Part shown: one piece after another, positions 37,538-49,578 of the stretch
How the letters are laid out: each line of letters opens with the position of its first letter
Numbering within the stretch: the first letter of the stretch is position 1
NCBI GenBank assembly: GCA_020746105.1
Contig: CM036658.1
Coordinates: 12,570,689 to 12,634,688 of the forward strand
Direction: 5' to 3'
From: Trogon surrucura
Lineage: Eukaryota; Chordata; Aves; Trogoniformes; Trogonidae
DNA length: 64,000 nt
Position numbers and translations under genes: made by a program
The notes under the pieces: model-generated
Told to the model about the DNA's origin: nothing
The model's database searches: none
Seen by the model: only the letters and a program-made list of their open reading frames with translations

Positions 37538-40156
37538 GTGTCTATTCCGACAGCAGGATCCTTTCTATTACTTCAGTCTCTCATGTTTCTCCTAGAATTC
37601 TTTTAGGTTTAATCCATCCAGCAGTCATCGTCTGCAATGTGTTTAGTTTTGGGTAAGCACTCAGTTAGGGTACGTCTGAAATAAACACATCACACTGTCT
37701 GATACTCTTATATTCCTGTCTGAGCTGTTGTTGTTATAGAGGTTAGTTTGCCAAATGTAGACCTCACGAATACACTGTATTTCTGTAACAAAATTCCCAT
37801 GGATTTCAGAGAAACAAAAATTGGTATTCTTTCTGGGTCATGGAGTCCGTCCTGCACTGTTTAAGATACTACATGACATAATATTTTTTATGAGGTATCT
37901 GAATCCTATTCTCAACAGGAGCTTTGGTGGCATAAGGAACTGCAGACTTCATCCTTCTTCTTATTAACATGTAGAACAGTACATGCAAGTTTGCTCTTTT
38001 TCCTAATGGAATCACGATTGTCCTTTGTAGAATAAAAAGTGACATGCAGCTATTTTGCTTCACTTAGGCATACTTCACATACTTCTAAAATAAGCTGGGA
38101 CATGGAAGAAAATTCAATTTGCCTTTTGTTTGATCAATATTAATGTTCTCATTAGAAAAGCCAAGGATGAAAAATGGGAGAGAAGAGCTGCCAGTAATAC
38201 TACCTTCATTTAGTTTGTTGGTTTATGTACATAGAAAGAGGCTAAAATACAAGCTAGAAATTGGTTACAAACAGATACACTGCTTTCTATTGCTTACGTG
38301 TGCATGTAATAGGGTAAGAAGAACAGAACTGGAAGTCGGGATTCTGGAGGTCCATCAGGAACATACAGGTCATTGAACAAATCTAGCATCAGCACACACT
38401 GCCAAGAAAATAAAGAGCTCTCTGGAGCAATGACATTGTGAGAGTTGTATTCTCTATATAGAGACGTTATTTTTCAACTCCCTGTAAAGCAGCAGACCTA
38501 TTCAGCACACACTACTGTAAAGCCATGGTGTGCCAAATTGCAATACATAGAATCCCTGACATAAAGTCGTCACTTGGCTGAAAAATGGATGAACCAGCTA
38601 AACGAATCCTCACCAAGCAGGAACTACCAGCCACTGCAGGAGCACAAACTGATTTTAGTGAAAGGAGCATGTGTTGAAGTAGGTGCTAGAGGTAGGTAAA
38701 ACTTTAATTAGAGTCCTCATATAAAAAAAACAGTTCTTGATAACAGACATGTCATAACCATAAATCTTATGCTGTTAACCAGCATGCAATACGTGAACAA
38801 TCAAGGTATGTATTAGAAACCTTTGCCTCTCTGCATCTTATCCTAATATTACTAAATGACTTGAGGCCAATACCAGCTTCTCAGTATGCAGAGAGTTAAC
38901 TGGGAAGGAAAATACAAGGAGCTTTATTGTTAGCCTTTTTTTTTCAATTGCTTTGCATCCCTTGGCACATTATCACCTCTTGTCCCTGTCACAGTATTGC
39001 ATGGACAGCTGTCCCATTCTTTTAACCCATATCACAATCAGATCAGCCTTTTCTCAAAATTGTCACCCAGATGGAATGCCCTTCTGAGTTAGAATAGTTA
39101 CAGAGTTTCAGCTGCATTATTAATTTTTCTTGTGTGTAATCAAGGCCTGTTAGGCTCAGCCTAGGGAATAGAAGGTCTTCTGAAAATTGAAAATCACTAA
39201 TCCTTCTTGCCTTCTATCCACTCTACAACTAATGAAGGATGTTTGCCAAAGCAGATAAAAAGATGTTCATAAAGAGCCTCCAAGATAATCATCTATGGTG
39301 ACCCAGCTGGTAGAATCTCTAGCTAGAGAGAAGGCATTTGTACATGAAAAGCTCTTCTCCATCATGCCAGCTTTAGTCACAGTTGGAGCAATACAAACAT
39401 ACTGGTGGTGTTTTAAACAGCAGCATAATAAAAATTCAGCATATACTGGAATCAGATTCATATTTGTGACACTCATCATGAAAGAGAGGGCTGCATGTGC
39501 TGGCAAGGTGTGCTACTAAGTGTGCCACTAGGAAGCCTACTGAAGACATTTCTTGCTGTAACTGCAGGTCTGGATGGTGTGTGCACAGGTCTGGAGGAAC
39601 TTTTCTCTTGAGAGATTGCAGATAGCATCCTTTGTCTGAAGTGAGGAAATGTGATTTGCTGAAGACCTGAGAGTGACTACACTGTGGCAGAAAGCAGTGC
39701 GTAAAAGAGAGTTAGGTGGAAAGAACCAGAGCTCGAGAGAAATGGACATACTACTGAGGAAACAAGCTCCTAGAACTCCTGAACTTCATTCAGGTACCAC
39801 TGACTTAAAGGATCTGAGAGAGATCTGCTCATCACAGAGCCTGGCTTAGCTTTTCCTCAATATAAAACTCTGTGACAGTTCTATAGTTTTCTTTCCCTGA
39901 CTCCAACCCCCACAAAAACAGCAAAGGTTTGCTATGTTTACTGGAGAAAAGTTCTGTAAAAATACCTGAGATTTCAGTTAACCTTATGCAGTCAGATGTT
40001 CTGGCCTGTGCAAGGCCGCAAAAATTTGAACATATATTGTTGAGAGTACCTGAGAGAAGTCTCCTGGTACTCCTCAGTTTTGGTTTGATTGAAAACACTG
40101 GGGGGAAACAGGCTTATTTTTTCCTTCCTCCCACATACCCTAATACCTAAGCCAAT
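37538..40156. other. Unique AT-rich non-coding DNA
   Basis: Begins with the right copy of the LTR2 target duplication. No gene or dispersed repeat recognised; short frames on both strands near 39267-39519 and 39832-40150 have no domain. Confidence 0.55.
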
Positions 40157-41157
40157 ATCACAGTATCGCAGTATGCTAGGGATTGGAAGGGAGCTCAAAA
40201 GATCATCTAGTCCAATCCCCCTGCCAGAGCAGAAACACTGAGATGATGTTACACAGGAAGGCGTCCAGGCAGGTTTTGATTGTCTCCAGAGAAAGAGACT
40301 CCACAACCTCTCTGGGCAGCCTGTTCCAGTGTTCCGTCACCCTCACTGAAAAGAAGTTTCTTCTCAAATTTAAGAGGAACCTCTTGTGTTCCAGTTTCAG
40401 CCCATTACCCCTTGTCCTGTCATTGTTTGCCACTGAGAAGAGCCTGGCTCCATCCTCGTGACACTCCCCCTTGATATATTTGTAAACATTAATGAGGTCA
40501 CCCCTCAGTCTCCTCTTCTCCAAACTAAAGAGCCCCAGCTCCCTCAGCCTTTCCTCATAAGGGAGATGTTCCACACCCTTCATCATCTTAGCTGCCCTGT
40601 GCTGGACTCTCCAGCAGTTCCCTGTCCTTCTTGAACTGAGGGGCCCAGAACTGAACACAGATGGGGTCTCACCAGGGCAGAGTAGAGGGGAAGGAGAACC
40701 TCTCTCGACCTACTAACCACCCCCCTTCTAATACACCCCAGGATGCCATTGGCCTTCCTGGCCACAAGGGGACACTCCTGGCTCATGGTCATCCTGCTGT
40801 CCACCAAGACTCCCAGGTCCCTTTCCCCTACACTACTCTCTAATAAGTCATTCCCCAACTTATACTGGAACCTGGGGTTGTTCCTACCCAGATGTAGGAC
40901 CCTACACTTTCCCTTGTTGTATTTCATCAAGTTATTCCCTGTCTAACTCTCCAGTCTGTCCAGGTCTCGCTCGATGGCAGCACAGCCTTCTGGCGTGTCA
41001 GCAAACTTGCTGATAGTACGCTCAATTCCCTCATCTAAATCGTTGATGAATATATTGAATAATATTGGCCCCAGTACTGACCCTTGAGGCACTCCACTAG
41101 ATACCGGCCTCCAACTAGACTCCGCCCCATTGACCACGACTCTCTGGCTTCTTTCCT
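40157..41157 (-). mobile_element. CR1 LINE copy D (5'-truncated, about 1.0 kb)
   Basis: Minus-strand CR1 with a 3' end near 40157 in degenerate CAGTATCG/CAGTATGC units. It is truncated near 41157 after motif B. The ORF2 type is [17 protein letters not shown], the same set as copies E and H. Against E it has a 27-bp in-frame deletion near 40999, joining SKFAD directly to TPEG and so removing the second catalytic Asp of motif C. Smaller deletions lie near 40608 (one CTCT unit) and 40660, and they break the frame. It cannot make a working enzyme. Confidence 0.93.
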
Positions 41158-43549
41158 GGCTTCTTTACAGACGTCAGATGGTGAAACATGAAAAGCAAGC
41201 AGCACTCTAACCAGGCTGCAGTTAGTATCCTTTTGCATTTAAACTGATCAAAAGAATGGATCTGGCATCTGTAGTGCATATAACATCTCCCTTTGATCAG
41301 TGGATCAAAACTTTTTCCTGGAACAATTACATTAAACACGTCAAGACAGAAAAAACATCTGCCATCTCACGGAGACAACGTATAATCAACAGAAATGAGG
41401 AGTGATGATCCCACTGCCCTTATATAACACTCAGTTTTCCTCTGAAACAACAAATAAAGTGTCAAGCATGTTGTTTGGTTTTCTGCATTGCGTTTGGAGT
41501 CTCGAAAAGATTTGAAATTTTTTAATTTTGTTTCTCCTGTGTGTTCACTGCTCCTGCAGCGTAATTCTCAGGCAATTTTTCTTCAGGTTGTCACTATGAG
41601 TGAATATTGGCAATCTCACACATACAGGCTGATGTGAGAATATAAATTAGGTGTAAGTTGGGAGGCTAAGTTCAAAAGAAGCAAAGTTCTCCCTGGACTT
41701 GTTGCAGAGCACCTGAATTAGGATCCCATTAGGAGTTACTTTCTGGAAGAACATTATTGTCTGCAGATAAGGAAATCAAACATACTTCCCCCATGTGTAT
41801 GGTTATTCATTCTAGTTTATTTTGCCTCTTTTTCCTAAATAAAAGTTGTCTGTTAGAAACAAAAGAGCAAAAGAAAAGGAACAATATCCTATGTGGTATG
41901 TTCTTCTAAGCTCAGTAATCTTAAATTATTTTACTACATCATCAGCCAGACCATATATTCTCTACAGTATTTTTACTGGAGGAAGACTTCGCCATTAAAT
42001 AGGTCCAGTTTGACAATGCTGATCTCATGGAAGTGAAATCTAAGAGCTCTCTGTGTGAAATGATCTGTGTTTCCAAGATAACACCACCACCTCCTGTCCC
42101 AACAACGGCATCTTCTCCCACCACCCATGTAGTTACAAACATTTATACAGTGATGGGGGAAATACCTGCAGGCAGCCAGCAGGTCCAAAAGAGCCCGCTT
42201 CCTTGAGTAATAAATGCAAAGGGGTTTATCATAAGAAAAAAAAGCAGTTAAAAACATAGAATAAATCCTGACTGGATGATTATGCCAGAAGGTTGAAAAG
42301 GTCTAAGGGCTGTAAGGCTCCTGATATGGCAGGAGAGGAAAAAAAAAAGCCTACAGATTTTATTCATGTCACTCTTTCCACCTGCTGAAACGAACCATCC
42401 TCAGCCCTGCAGGATGCCTACAGGACACAGCTTTATGTAATATTACTGCTGATGAATTGAATTTGACCTCACTGGAACAACACAAAAGCTCAAAAACTCT
42501 GACACACTGTGAATGTACTGATGCCTTGTAAGACATCATGTAAAGACTATCAAGAATGATTAGCAGGTAGACTCTAACTCCTGAATCTGCTACCCTTGTA
42601 GCCAGTTCCTATAAAGCATGTTTACTGTAGCCGACAGCATTTTTTCTCTTCCTGTTGAATACTTGATTTTCCCCTTGTTTCTCCAGAAGAAAGAGAGTCA
42701 AAAAAAAAAAAATGAACAAAAAAAACCTGCAGTAGTTTTTAGATTTGAAAAACCAACTGCAATATGCTTGGGAAAACAGGTCACAAAAGTCAATCAAGCC
42801 TGTGTTGTAACAGCATAGCTGACCTTGCAGTTTAGCAGCTCCTCTAGGATGCTAAACTTCCAGGAACTGCACCTTCACTTATGAAAAGTGCCTCAATCAT
42901 TGATCTGAATCTGCTTACTTTTGTCTAAAGACAACCATGATTTATGGCACAGTATCTAATATGAAATCCAAATGGCTGTGAGCATCAAGGAACGCTAAAT
43001 CACACAAGTCAGATTTCATCTTCTCTGAGGAAGACTCCAGCCCTTTTTCAGTGTCCCAGATAAAAGTAGTGCTATTGCAAACAGGAAAAAAAGCTAGATC
43101 ACTTTTTCAGAGATTGTTACCTTTCAACTTTTATATAATGGAAGGAATAATTTGGAGCACAAAAAGTACTACAACTCTGACCTAAAAGTTACTAGCAAGA
43201 GCTAACGGTGTTCCTTTGCTTTATGGCCATCTCTGTAAATAAATTACCATCAGACTGGATAAATTTCATCTCTGGGTCTTAGTTTGTTTATCTGTGGAAT
43301 AGTCTTTGATACCCATGTTGCTGAGAATATTGAGGATAGCAACAGGAAAATACCTAGGGAGTGAGGACCAGTCTCTTGGCTTTCAACCAAGGATGAGAAA
43401 CCTGATATTACTTTTTGAAATATAGAGCACTTGCCTATTGATTAAGGATGCTACAACAGCTGGCAGAAGAAAAACCGTCACAACCTGTTCAAAGAAATAA
43501 GTACACAATTTTATCTAAGGGGAGTAACACCCAGGTCAACACCTTGGTA
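41158..43549. other. Unique AT-rich non-coding DNA
   Basis: No gene or repeat family recognised. A-rich runs near 42338-42349 and 42700-42725. Confidence 0.55.
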
Positions 43550-45561
43550 ATCATAGAATCATAGATCATAGAATGTTAGGGATTGGAAGGGACCTCGAAA
43601 GATCATCAAGTCCAAGCCCCCTGCCAGAGCAGGAATGCCTAGACTATGCCCCACAGGAACGTGTCCAGGCAGGTCTTGAATGTCTCCAGAGAAGGAGACT
43701 CCACAACCTCCCTGGGCAGCCTGTTCCAGGGCTCCGCCACCCTCAATGAGAAGAAGTTTCTTCTCGAGTTTAAGCGGAACCTCTTATGTTCCAGTTTCAG
43801 CCCATTACCCCTTGTCCTATCAGTGGTTGTCACCGAGAAGAGCCTGGCTCCATCCTTGTGACACTCCCCCTTGATATATTTGTAAACATTAATGAGGTCA
43901 CCCCTCAGTCTCCTCTTCTCCAAACTAAAGAGCCCCAGCTCCTTCAGTCTTTTCTCATAAGGGAGATGCTCCACTCCCTTAATCATCCTAGTTGCCCTGT
44001 GCTGGACTCTCTCCAGCAGTTCCCTGTCTTTCTTGAACTGAGGGGCCCAGAACTGGACACAGTATTCCAGATGGGGTCTCACCAGGGCAGAGTAGAGGGG
44101 AAGGAGAACCTCTCTCGACCTACTAACCACCCCCCTTCTAATACACCCCAGGATGCCATTGGCCTTCCTGGCCACAAGGGCACAGTGCTGGCTCATGGTC
44201 ATCCTGCTGTCCACCAAGACTCCCAGGTCCCTTTCCCCTACACTACTCTCTAATAAGTCATTCCCCAACTTATACTGGAACCTGGGGTTGTTCCTACCCA
44301 GATGCAAGACCCTACATTTACCCTTGTTGTATTTCATTAAATTTTTCCCCCCCCAACCCTCCAGCCTGTCCAGGTCTCGCTCGATGGCAGCACAGCCTTC
44401 TGGTGTGTCAGCCACTCCTCCCAGCTTGGTGTCATCAGCAAACTTGCTGATAGTATTCTCTAGTCCCTCATCCAAGTCATCGATGAATATATTGAACAAT
44501 ACTGGTCCCAGTACCGACCCTTGAGGCACTCCACTGGATACAGGCCTCCAACCAGACTCCGCCCCATTGACCACAACTCTTTGGCTTCTTCCCTTTAGCC
44601 AGTTCGCAGTCCACCTCACTACCCGAGAGTCTAGACCACACTTCTGCAGTTTAGCAGCAAGGATGCTGTGGGAGACTGTGTCAAATGCTTTACTGAAGTC
44701 AAGGTAGACCACATCCACCGCTCTGCCATCATCTATCCACCTTGTTATATCCTCATAAAAGGCTATGAGGTTAGTGAAGCACGACTTCCCTTTGGTGAAG
44801 CCATGCTGACTGTCTCTAATGACCCTCTTATCCCTGATATGCCTTGAGATGGCACCAAGGATAAGTCGTTCCATCACTTTCCCAGAGATGGAGGTGAGGC
44901 TGACCGGTCTATAGTTACCCGGGTCCTCCTTCTTGCCCTTTTTGAAGACTGGAGTGACATTTGCTTCCCTCCAGTCCTCAGGCACCTCTCCCGTCTCCCA
45001 AGACTTGGTAAAGATGATGGAGAGTGGTCTAGCAATGACATCAGCCAGCTCCCTCAGCACCCGTGGATGCATCCCGTCTGGACCCATGGATTTATGGATG
45101 TCCAGATTGCTTAATTGGTCCCTAACCCAGTCCTCATCGACTAAAGCAAACTCCTCCACTGCCCTGACTTCCTGTGGGACCTCAGGGGAACGGGGCTACT
45201 CAGGACAGCCTCCGGCAGAGTAGACAGAGGCAAAGAAGGCATTCAGTAACTCTGCCTTCTCTGTATCATCTGTCACCAAGGCACCCACCTCATTCATCAT
45301 TGCCTCTGGTGTTAGTTTTATCTGCCATGTATTTGAAAAAGCTCTTCCTGTTGTCCTTGACCCCTCTCGCCAGGTTCAATTCTAGGGAGGCCTTTGCTTT
45401 CCTAGTTGCCTCCCTACATCCTCGGACAACAGCCTTATATTCTTCCCAAGTGGCCAGCCCTGCCTTCCAAGATCTGTAAATTCTCCTCTTGCCCTTGAGC
45501 TTACCCAGCAGATCCCTGTTTAGCCACGCAGGTCTCCTGGCTCCCTTCCTTGACTTCCTAT
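43550..45561 (-). mobile_element. CR1 LINE copy E (5'-truncated, about 2.0 kb)
   Basis: Minus-strand CR1 with a complete 3' end: ATCATAGA units from 43550, then the conserved tail and a 3'UTR of about 90 bp. Homology ends near 45561, just upstream of the conserved [12 protein letters not shown] block. It is almost identical to copy H in the opposite orientation 15 kb away, so both inserted fairly recently or come from one young source. Confidence 0.96.
43639..45561 (-). pseudogene. CR1 ORF2 (reverse transcriptase), lightly disabled
   Basis: A 506-codon open stretch covers the palm and C-terminus. It holds NYRPVSLTS, motif [13 protein letters not shown], motif [16 protein letters not shown], motif [10 protein letters not shown] (complement of about 44425-44442), and [13 protein letters not shown]. 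It ends TFLWGIV and TAG. Upstream it is broken twice: an in-frame TAG (complement of 45196-45198) where copy H has GAG, and an 11-bp deletion near 45300. The endonuclease is missing through 5' truncation. All RT catalytic aspartates are present. Relative to H it differs at 15 residues, many conservative. Confidence 0.92.
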
Positions 45562-46394
45562 GGTAATCCCCTCTTCTGCTCACTCTCATCAGATACCTCA
45601 CAATTTTGAGGTATCAAGAGCTGTCCTAAAATACCTGATGAAAGAATAGCATTGAGAAAGCAGTACCTGCATGGCTACATTGGTTAGCTGTAACAAATAT
45701 TGACATTTTAATAACATCTTTTGCAGAGTACAAAGATATTATTATTGAATATTCTAACATATGGATATTCAAGCTGTGAATATAAATTCTTGCTACTGTT
45801 CCAATAATTCAAAGGAGACAGTACATTTTTAGCAATGTCTTGTCACTGAAGTTTAGCCAGAAGGAAAAATAGATATGTAGATGCATGCTAACTAACTGAC
45901 AGAACCGGAACTCTTGGGAACTCCCCATGAAGTTTGTATTCTGATCATAAAATGAGATAAAATAAAGGAGACAGCTCTATAGGATGAAGTTTTCAGTTGC
46001 AGCTGAAGGTTTTCCCTGGAGAACTGCAGAAGTGGGAAAGAAAGGATGGAAGTGAGCAAAAAAGATACCTTGCAGAAAAATATTTACATACAGGACCAAA
46101 TTTAAACCAAAACAAATAGTTACTTTTATTTTTTTGTGGTGTTAGTGCATGAAGTTTAAATGTCAAGCCCAAGGACAGAAGTCACTGCAGGAAAACAAGT
46201 ACAGAAGCAGCAGCTTGTTATTGTTAGAGAGATTCCTTTTTTAGTTTAAATCCTGCTGTGACTTGAAATCTAAGGTGCTTTCTGATTTCTTAAAATCAAT
46301 TAGTCTCTCGCTTCTTCAACGGACATCATGTACCTACATGAGAATTCCTTTCAACTTTCTTTTTACAGGGACGTCAGCCATAAGGAAAAGGCTG
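45562..46394. other. Unique spacer between CR1 copies E and F
   Basis: AT-rich, no feature recognised. The 5' sides of E and F face each other across it. Confidence 0.55.
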
Positions 46395-48335
46395 TGAGCA
46401 TGAAGGTTTCTATAGATAATGGAAGGGGTGGCTGATCACTTGGGTGTAGCATAAGACTGTTGTCAGAGGATGTAGGGAGGCAACTAGGAAAGCTAAGGCC
46501 TCCTTGGAATTACACCTTGTAAGGGAAGTCAAGGACAACTAAAAGGGCTTCTTCAAATACATTGCAGATGAAACTAACACCAGAGGCAATGTAGGCCCAC
46601 TGCTGAATGAAGTGGGTGCCCTGGTGACAGAGGATACAGAGAAGACAGTTACTGAATGCCTTCCTTGTCTCTGTATGTACTGCTAAAGACTGTCCTCAGG
46701 AGCCTCAGTCCCATGAGGCCCCAGAGGAAGTCAGGATAAAGGAGGAGTTTGCCCTGGTTGAGGAGGACTGGGTTAGGGATCAGTTTGAACACTTAAACAT
46801 TCATAAATCCATGGGCCCTGATGGGATGCATCCATGGGTGCTGAGGGAGCTGGCGGGAGTCATTGCTAGGCCACTCTCCATCATCTTTGGTAAGTCGTGG
46901 GGAACAGGTGAGGTGCCTGAGGACTGGAGGAAAGTGAATGTTACTCCACTCTTCGGGAAGGGCAGGAAGGAGAACCTGAGCAACTACAGACCGGTCAGTC
47001 TCACCTCCGTCCTTGGAGAGGTGATGGAACAACTTATCCTCGGTGTTGTCTCTAGGCATATCAAGGATAAGAGGGTCATTAGGAGCAGTCAGCATGGCTT
47101 TGCCAAGGGGAAGTCATGTTTGACCAACCTGATAGCCTTTTATGAAGACATAACCAGGTGGATGGATGGTGGCCATGCAGTGGATGTGACTGATCTGGAT
47201 TTCAGTAAAGCATTTGACACTGTCTCTCACAGCATCCTCATAGCTAAGCTGAGGAAGTGTGGTCTGGATGATCAAGTAGTGAGGTGGGTTGTTAACCGGT
47301 TGAAGGAAAGAAGTCAGAGGGTTTTGGTCAATGGAGCAGAGTCTAGTTGAAGGCCTGTAACTAACGAAGTCCCTCAGGGGTCAGCACTGGAGCCAGTGTT
47401 GTTCAATATATTTATCACTGACCTGGATGAGGCATTAGAGAATGTTGTCAGCAAGTTTGCTAACAACACAAAACTGGGAGGAGTGGCTGACACACCAGAA
47501 AGCTGTGCTGCCATTCAGAGAGACCTGGACCAGCTGGGTGGGGAAATTTTATGAAATTCAACAAGAGCAAATGTAGAGTTTTGCACCTGGGAAAGAATAA
47601 CCCCATGTGCCAGTATAGGTTGGGGACTGCCCTGCTGGAGAGCAGCGCAGGGGAAAGGGACCTGGGGGTTCTGGCGGACAGCAGGATGACCATGAGCCAG
47701 CAATGTGCCCTCGTGGCCAAGAAGGCCAATGGCATCCTGGGGTGTATTAGAAGGGGAGTAGCAAGTAGGTTGAGAGAGGTTCTCCTCCCCCTCTACTCTG
47801 CCCTGGTGAGACCCCATCTGGAATATTGTGTCCAGTTCTGGGCCCCTCAATTCCAGAAGGACAGGGAACTGCTGGAGAGAGTCCAGTGTAGACCCACAGA
47901 GATGATGGAGGGAATGGAACATCTCCCTTATGAGGAAAGGCTGAAGGAGCTGGGTCTCTTTAGTTTGGAGAAGAGGAGGCTGAGGGGTGTCATCATTAAT
48001 GTTTGCAAATATGTCAAGGGGGAGTGTCAGGAGGACAAAGCCAGGCTTTTTTCAGTGATGTCCACTGACAGGACAAGGGGCAATGGGTGCAAGGTGGACC
48101 ATCAGAGGTTCTGCAAAAACGTAAAGAAAAACTTTTTACTGTGAGGGTGACCAAGCATTGGAACAGGCTGCCCAGGGAGGTTGTGGATTCTCCTTTTTTG
48201 GAGACATTCAAAACGTGCCTGGACACGTTCCTCTGTGATCTGCTCTATGTGATCCTACTCTGGTAGGTGGACTAGATGATCTTTTGAGATCCCTTCCATC
48301 CCCTAACATTCTGTGATTCGGTGATTGATTCTGTG
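46395..48335 (+). mobile_element. CR1 LINE copy F (5'-truncated, about 1.9 kb)
   Basis: Sense CR1. Weak homology starts about 46395 and is clear from GTTGTCAGAGGATGTAGGGA (46458). The 3' end is complete, with degenerate ATTCTGTG units (48309-48335). The MCQYRLGT / ESSAGE residues and ATTCTGTG end group it with copy B. More diverged than E and H. Confidence 0.94.
46500..48240 (+). pseudogene. CR1 ORF2 remnant with dead catalytic site
   Basis: The frame is clear from GPDGMHPWVLREL (about 46814) through [36 protein letters not shown] and [20 protein letters not shown] at about 47347 then stops it. It resumes through VPQGSALEP and a motif C that reads FANNTKLGG (about 47456-47475). Both aspartates that hold the metal ions have become asparagine, so it would be inactive even if the stops were absent. 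A frameshift near 47545 leads into the C-terminal frame 47551-48144. Compared with E/H the VYLDFSK motif reads VTDLDFSK. Confidence 0.9.
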
Positions 48336-49086
48336 TAGGAGAAATATTTTAAGAAACAAGAGGAGAAAACCAAAATGAAATGAAGCTGCAGTGCAGTGCT
48401 CCCATTCTACTCTTGGCCAAACCGTTCAAAGCACCACATCTAATAAGTAAATACCTTTAGAATAAACTTGGCTAATGATTGTGAACATGGTGATCCATAC
48501 CTATCAATTTTTTTTGAGATACCTCATAGGAACTTCTTCATAGGTGTCCCAAAGATGATAACTAACATAAATGGGTACAGGAAAGCAAAAGAGCAAAAAA
48601 TAATAATAAAAAAGCATTCTCTGTTTTCTGTAGGATCAGATCAGAGAAGTTTGTATTTACCACATGCAAAACTATATAAAGATCTGCAGTACAGCACAAA
48701 GTTTGGAAATGATAGGCCTGACGTTGGTATGGACAGTCCTCACCTCATTGGTGGCACACAGTGGAAGAGCTGGAGCATTACAAGGAATTAAGGAAAGGAA
48801 CTATGCCGTGGGGAGGGGAGGTGAACCCACCTTGAGGAACCAGGCTAGTGGATTTGTTCATGTTTGTAAATCATTTAGACTTCCTAGTAGCAAGGAGCAT
48901 AGAAAGCGCCTAAGGAAATGACGAACTACTCAGAGAAAAGGTTGGAGAGCAATAAAAGTACGTGGCAAGACTAGCAAAGCAAACAATAAGCAAAACCAAA
49001 TTCTGACTAGCTGGGAATACAAGCTGTTGCTCTATAAAGGCAGGGACCATCTACAAAATGAGCTTATGGTGGAAGATATAATCAAA
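48336..49086. other. Unique non-coding DNA
   Basis: No gene or dispersed repeat recognised. Plus frames at 48468-48921 have no domain I recognise. Confidence 0.5.
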
Positions 49087-49130
49087 ATATAATCGTACAT
49101 GGTAACAAATATAATCGTACATGGTAACAA
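49087..49130. repeat. 22-bp tandem duplication
   Basis: Two identical adjacent copies of a unit around AATCGTACATGGTAACAA (period 22). The exact identity suggests a recent slippage or repair duplication. Confidence 0.88.
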
Positions 49131-49483
49131 ATATTTGAGCTCATAATAAAGAACCTTGATTCTGGCAGCTCAGGTTTGTGAGCAGCATTGTACAAAATTA
49201 GGGAATGCAGTAAGGAGAAGTAAAAATGCCATCACCTTTGCTATAGAGGATGATATGCTTCCAGATCATCTGTTAAGGCTGAAGTTGTGCTGCATTCCAC
49301 GCAAAGTCACAGCTTCATTTCTTTACCTCTACAAGAGGAAGTCTTTCTCTCATGCTCCTAAGCTTTATTAGGATTCCTCAGCCATGACTAGGTCTAAAAG
49401 AAAAATGAAAAAAAAACCCCAAGAAAATATAAGATGTTTAAAAACATTTTAAAAGCTATAGATTATTTGGAATGGAATGGAAT
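49131..49483. other. Unique non-coding DNA
   Basis: No feature recognised apart from an A-rich run near 49405-49420 and a short GGAAT run just before the microsatellite. Confidence 0.5.
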
Positions 49484-49578
49484 TAGAATAGAATAGAATA
49501 GAATAGAATAGAATAGAATAGAATAGAATAGAATAGAATAGAATAGAATAGAATAGAATAGAATAGAATAGAATAGAA
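49484..49578. repeat. (GAATA)n microsatellite at a CR1 3' end
   Basis: About 19 near-perfect pentamers that run straight into the 3' terminus of minus-strand CR1 copy G. On the CR1 sense strand it reads (TATTC)n. The array has most likely grown from the terminal repeat of the LINE. Confidence 0.95.

Noticed and set aside
43646..45479. Plus-strand ORFs of 64-155 codons over copy E
   Set aside because: These are antisense shadows of CR1 ORF2; the same frames recur over copies B, D and H.
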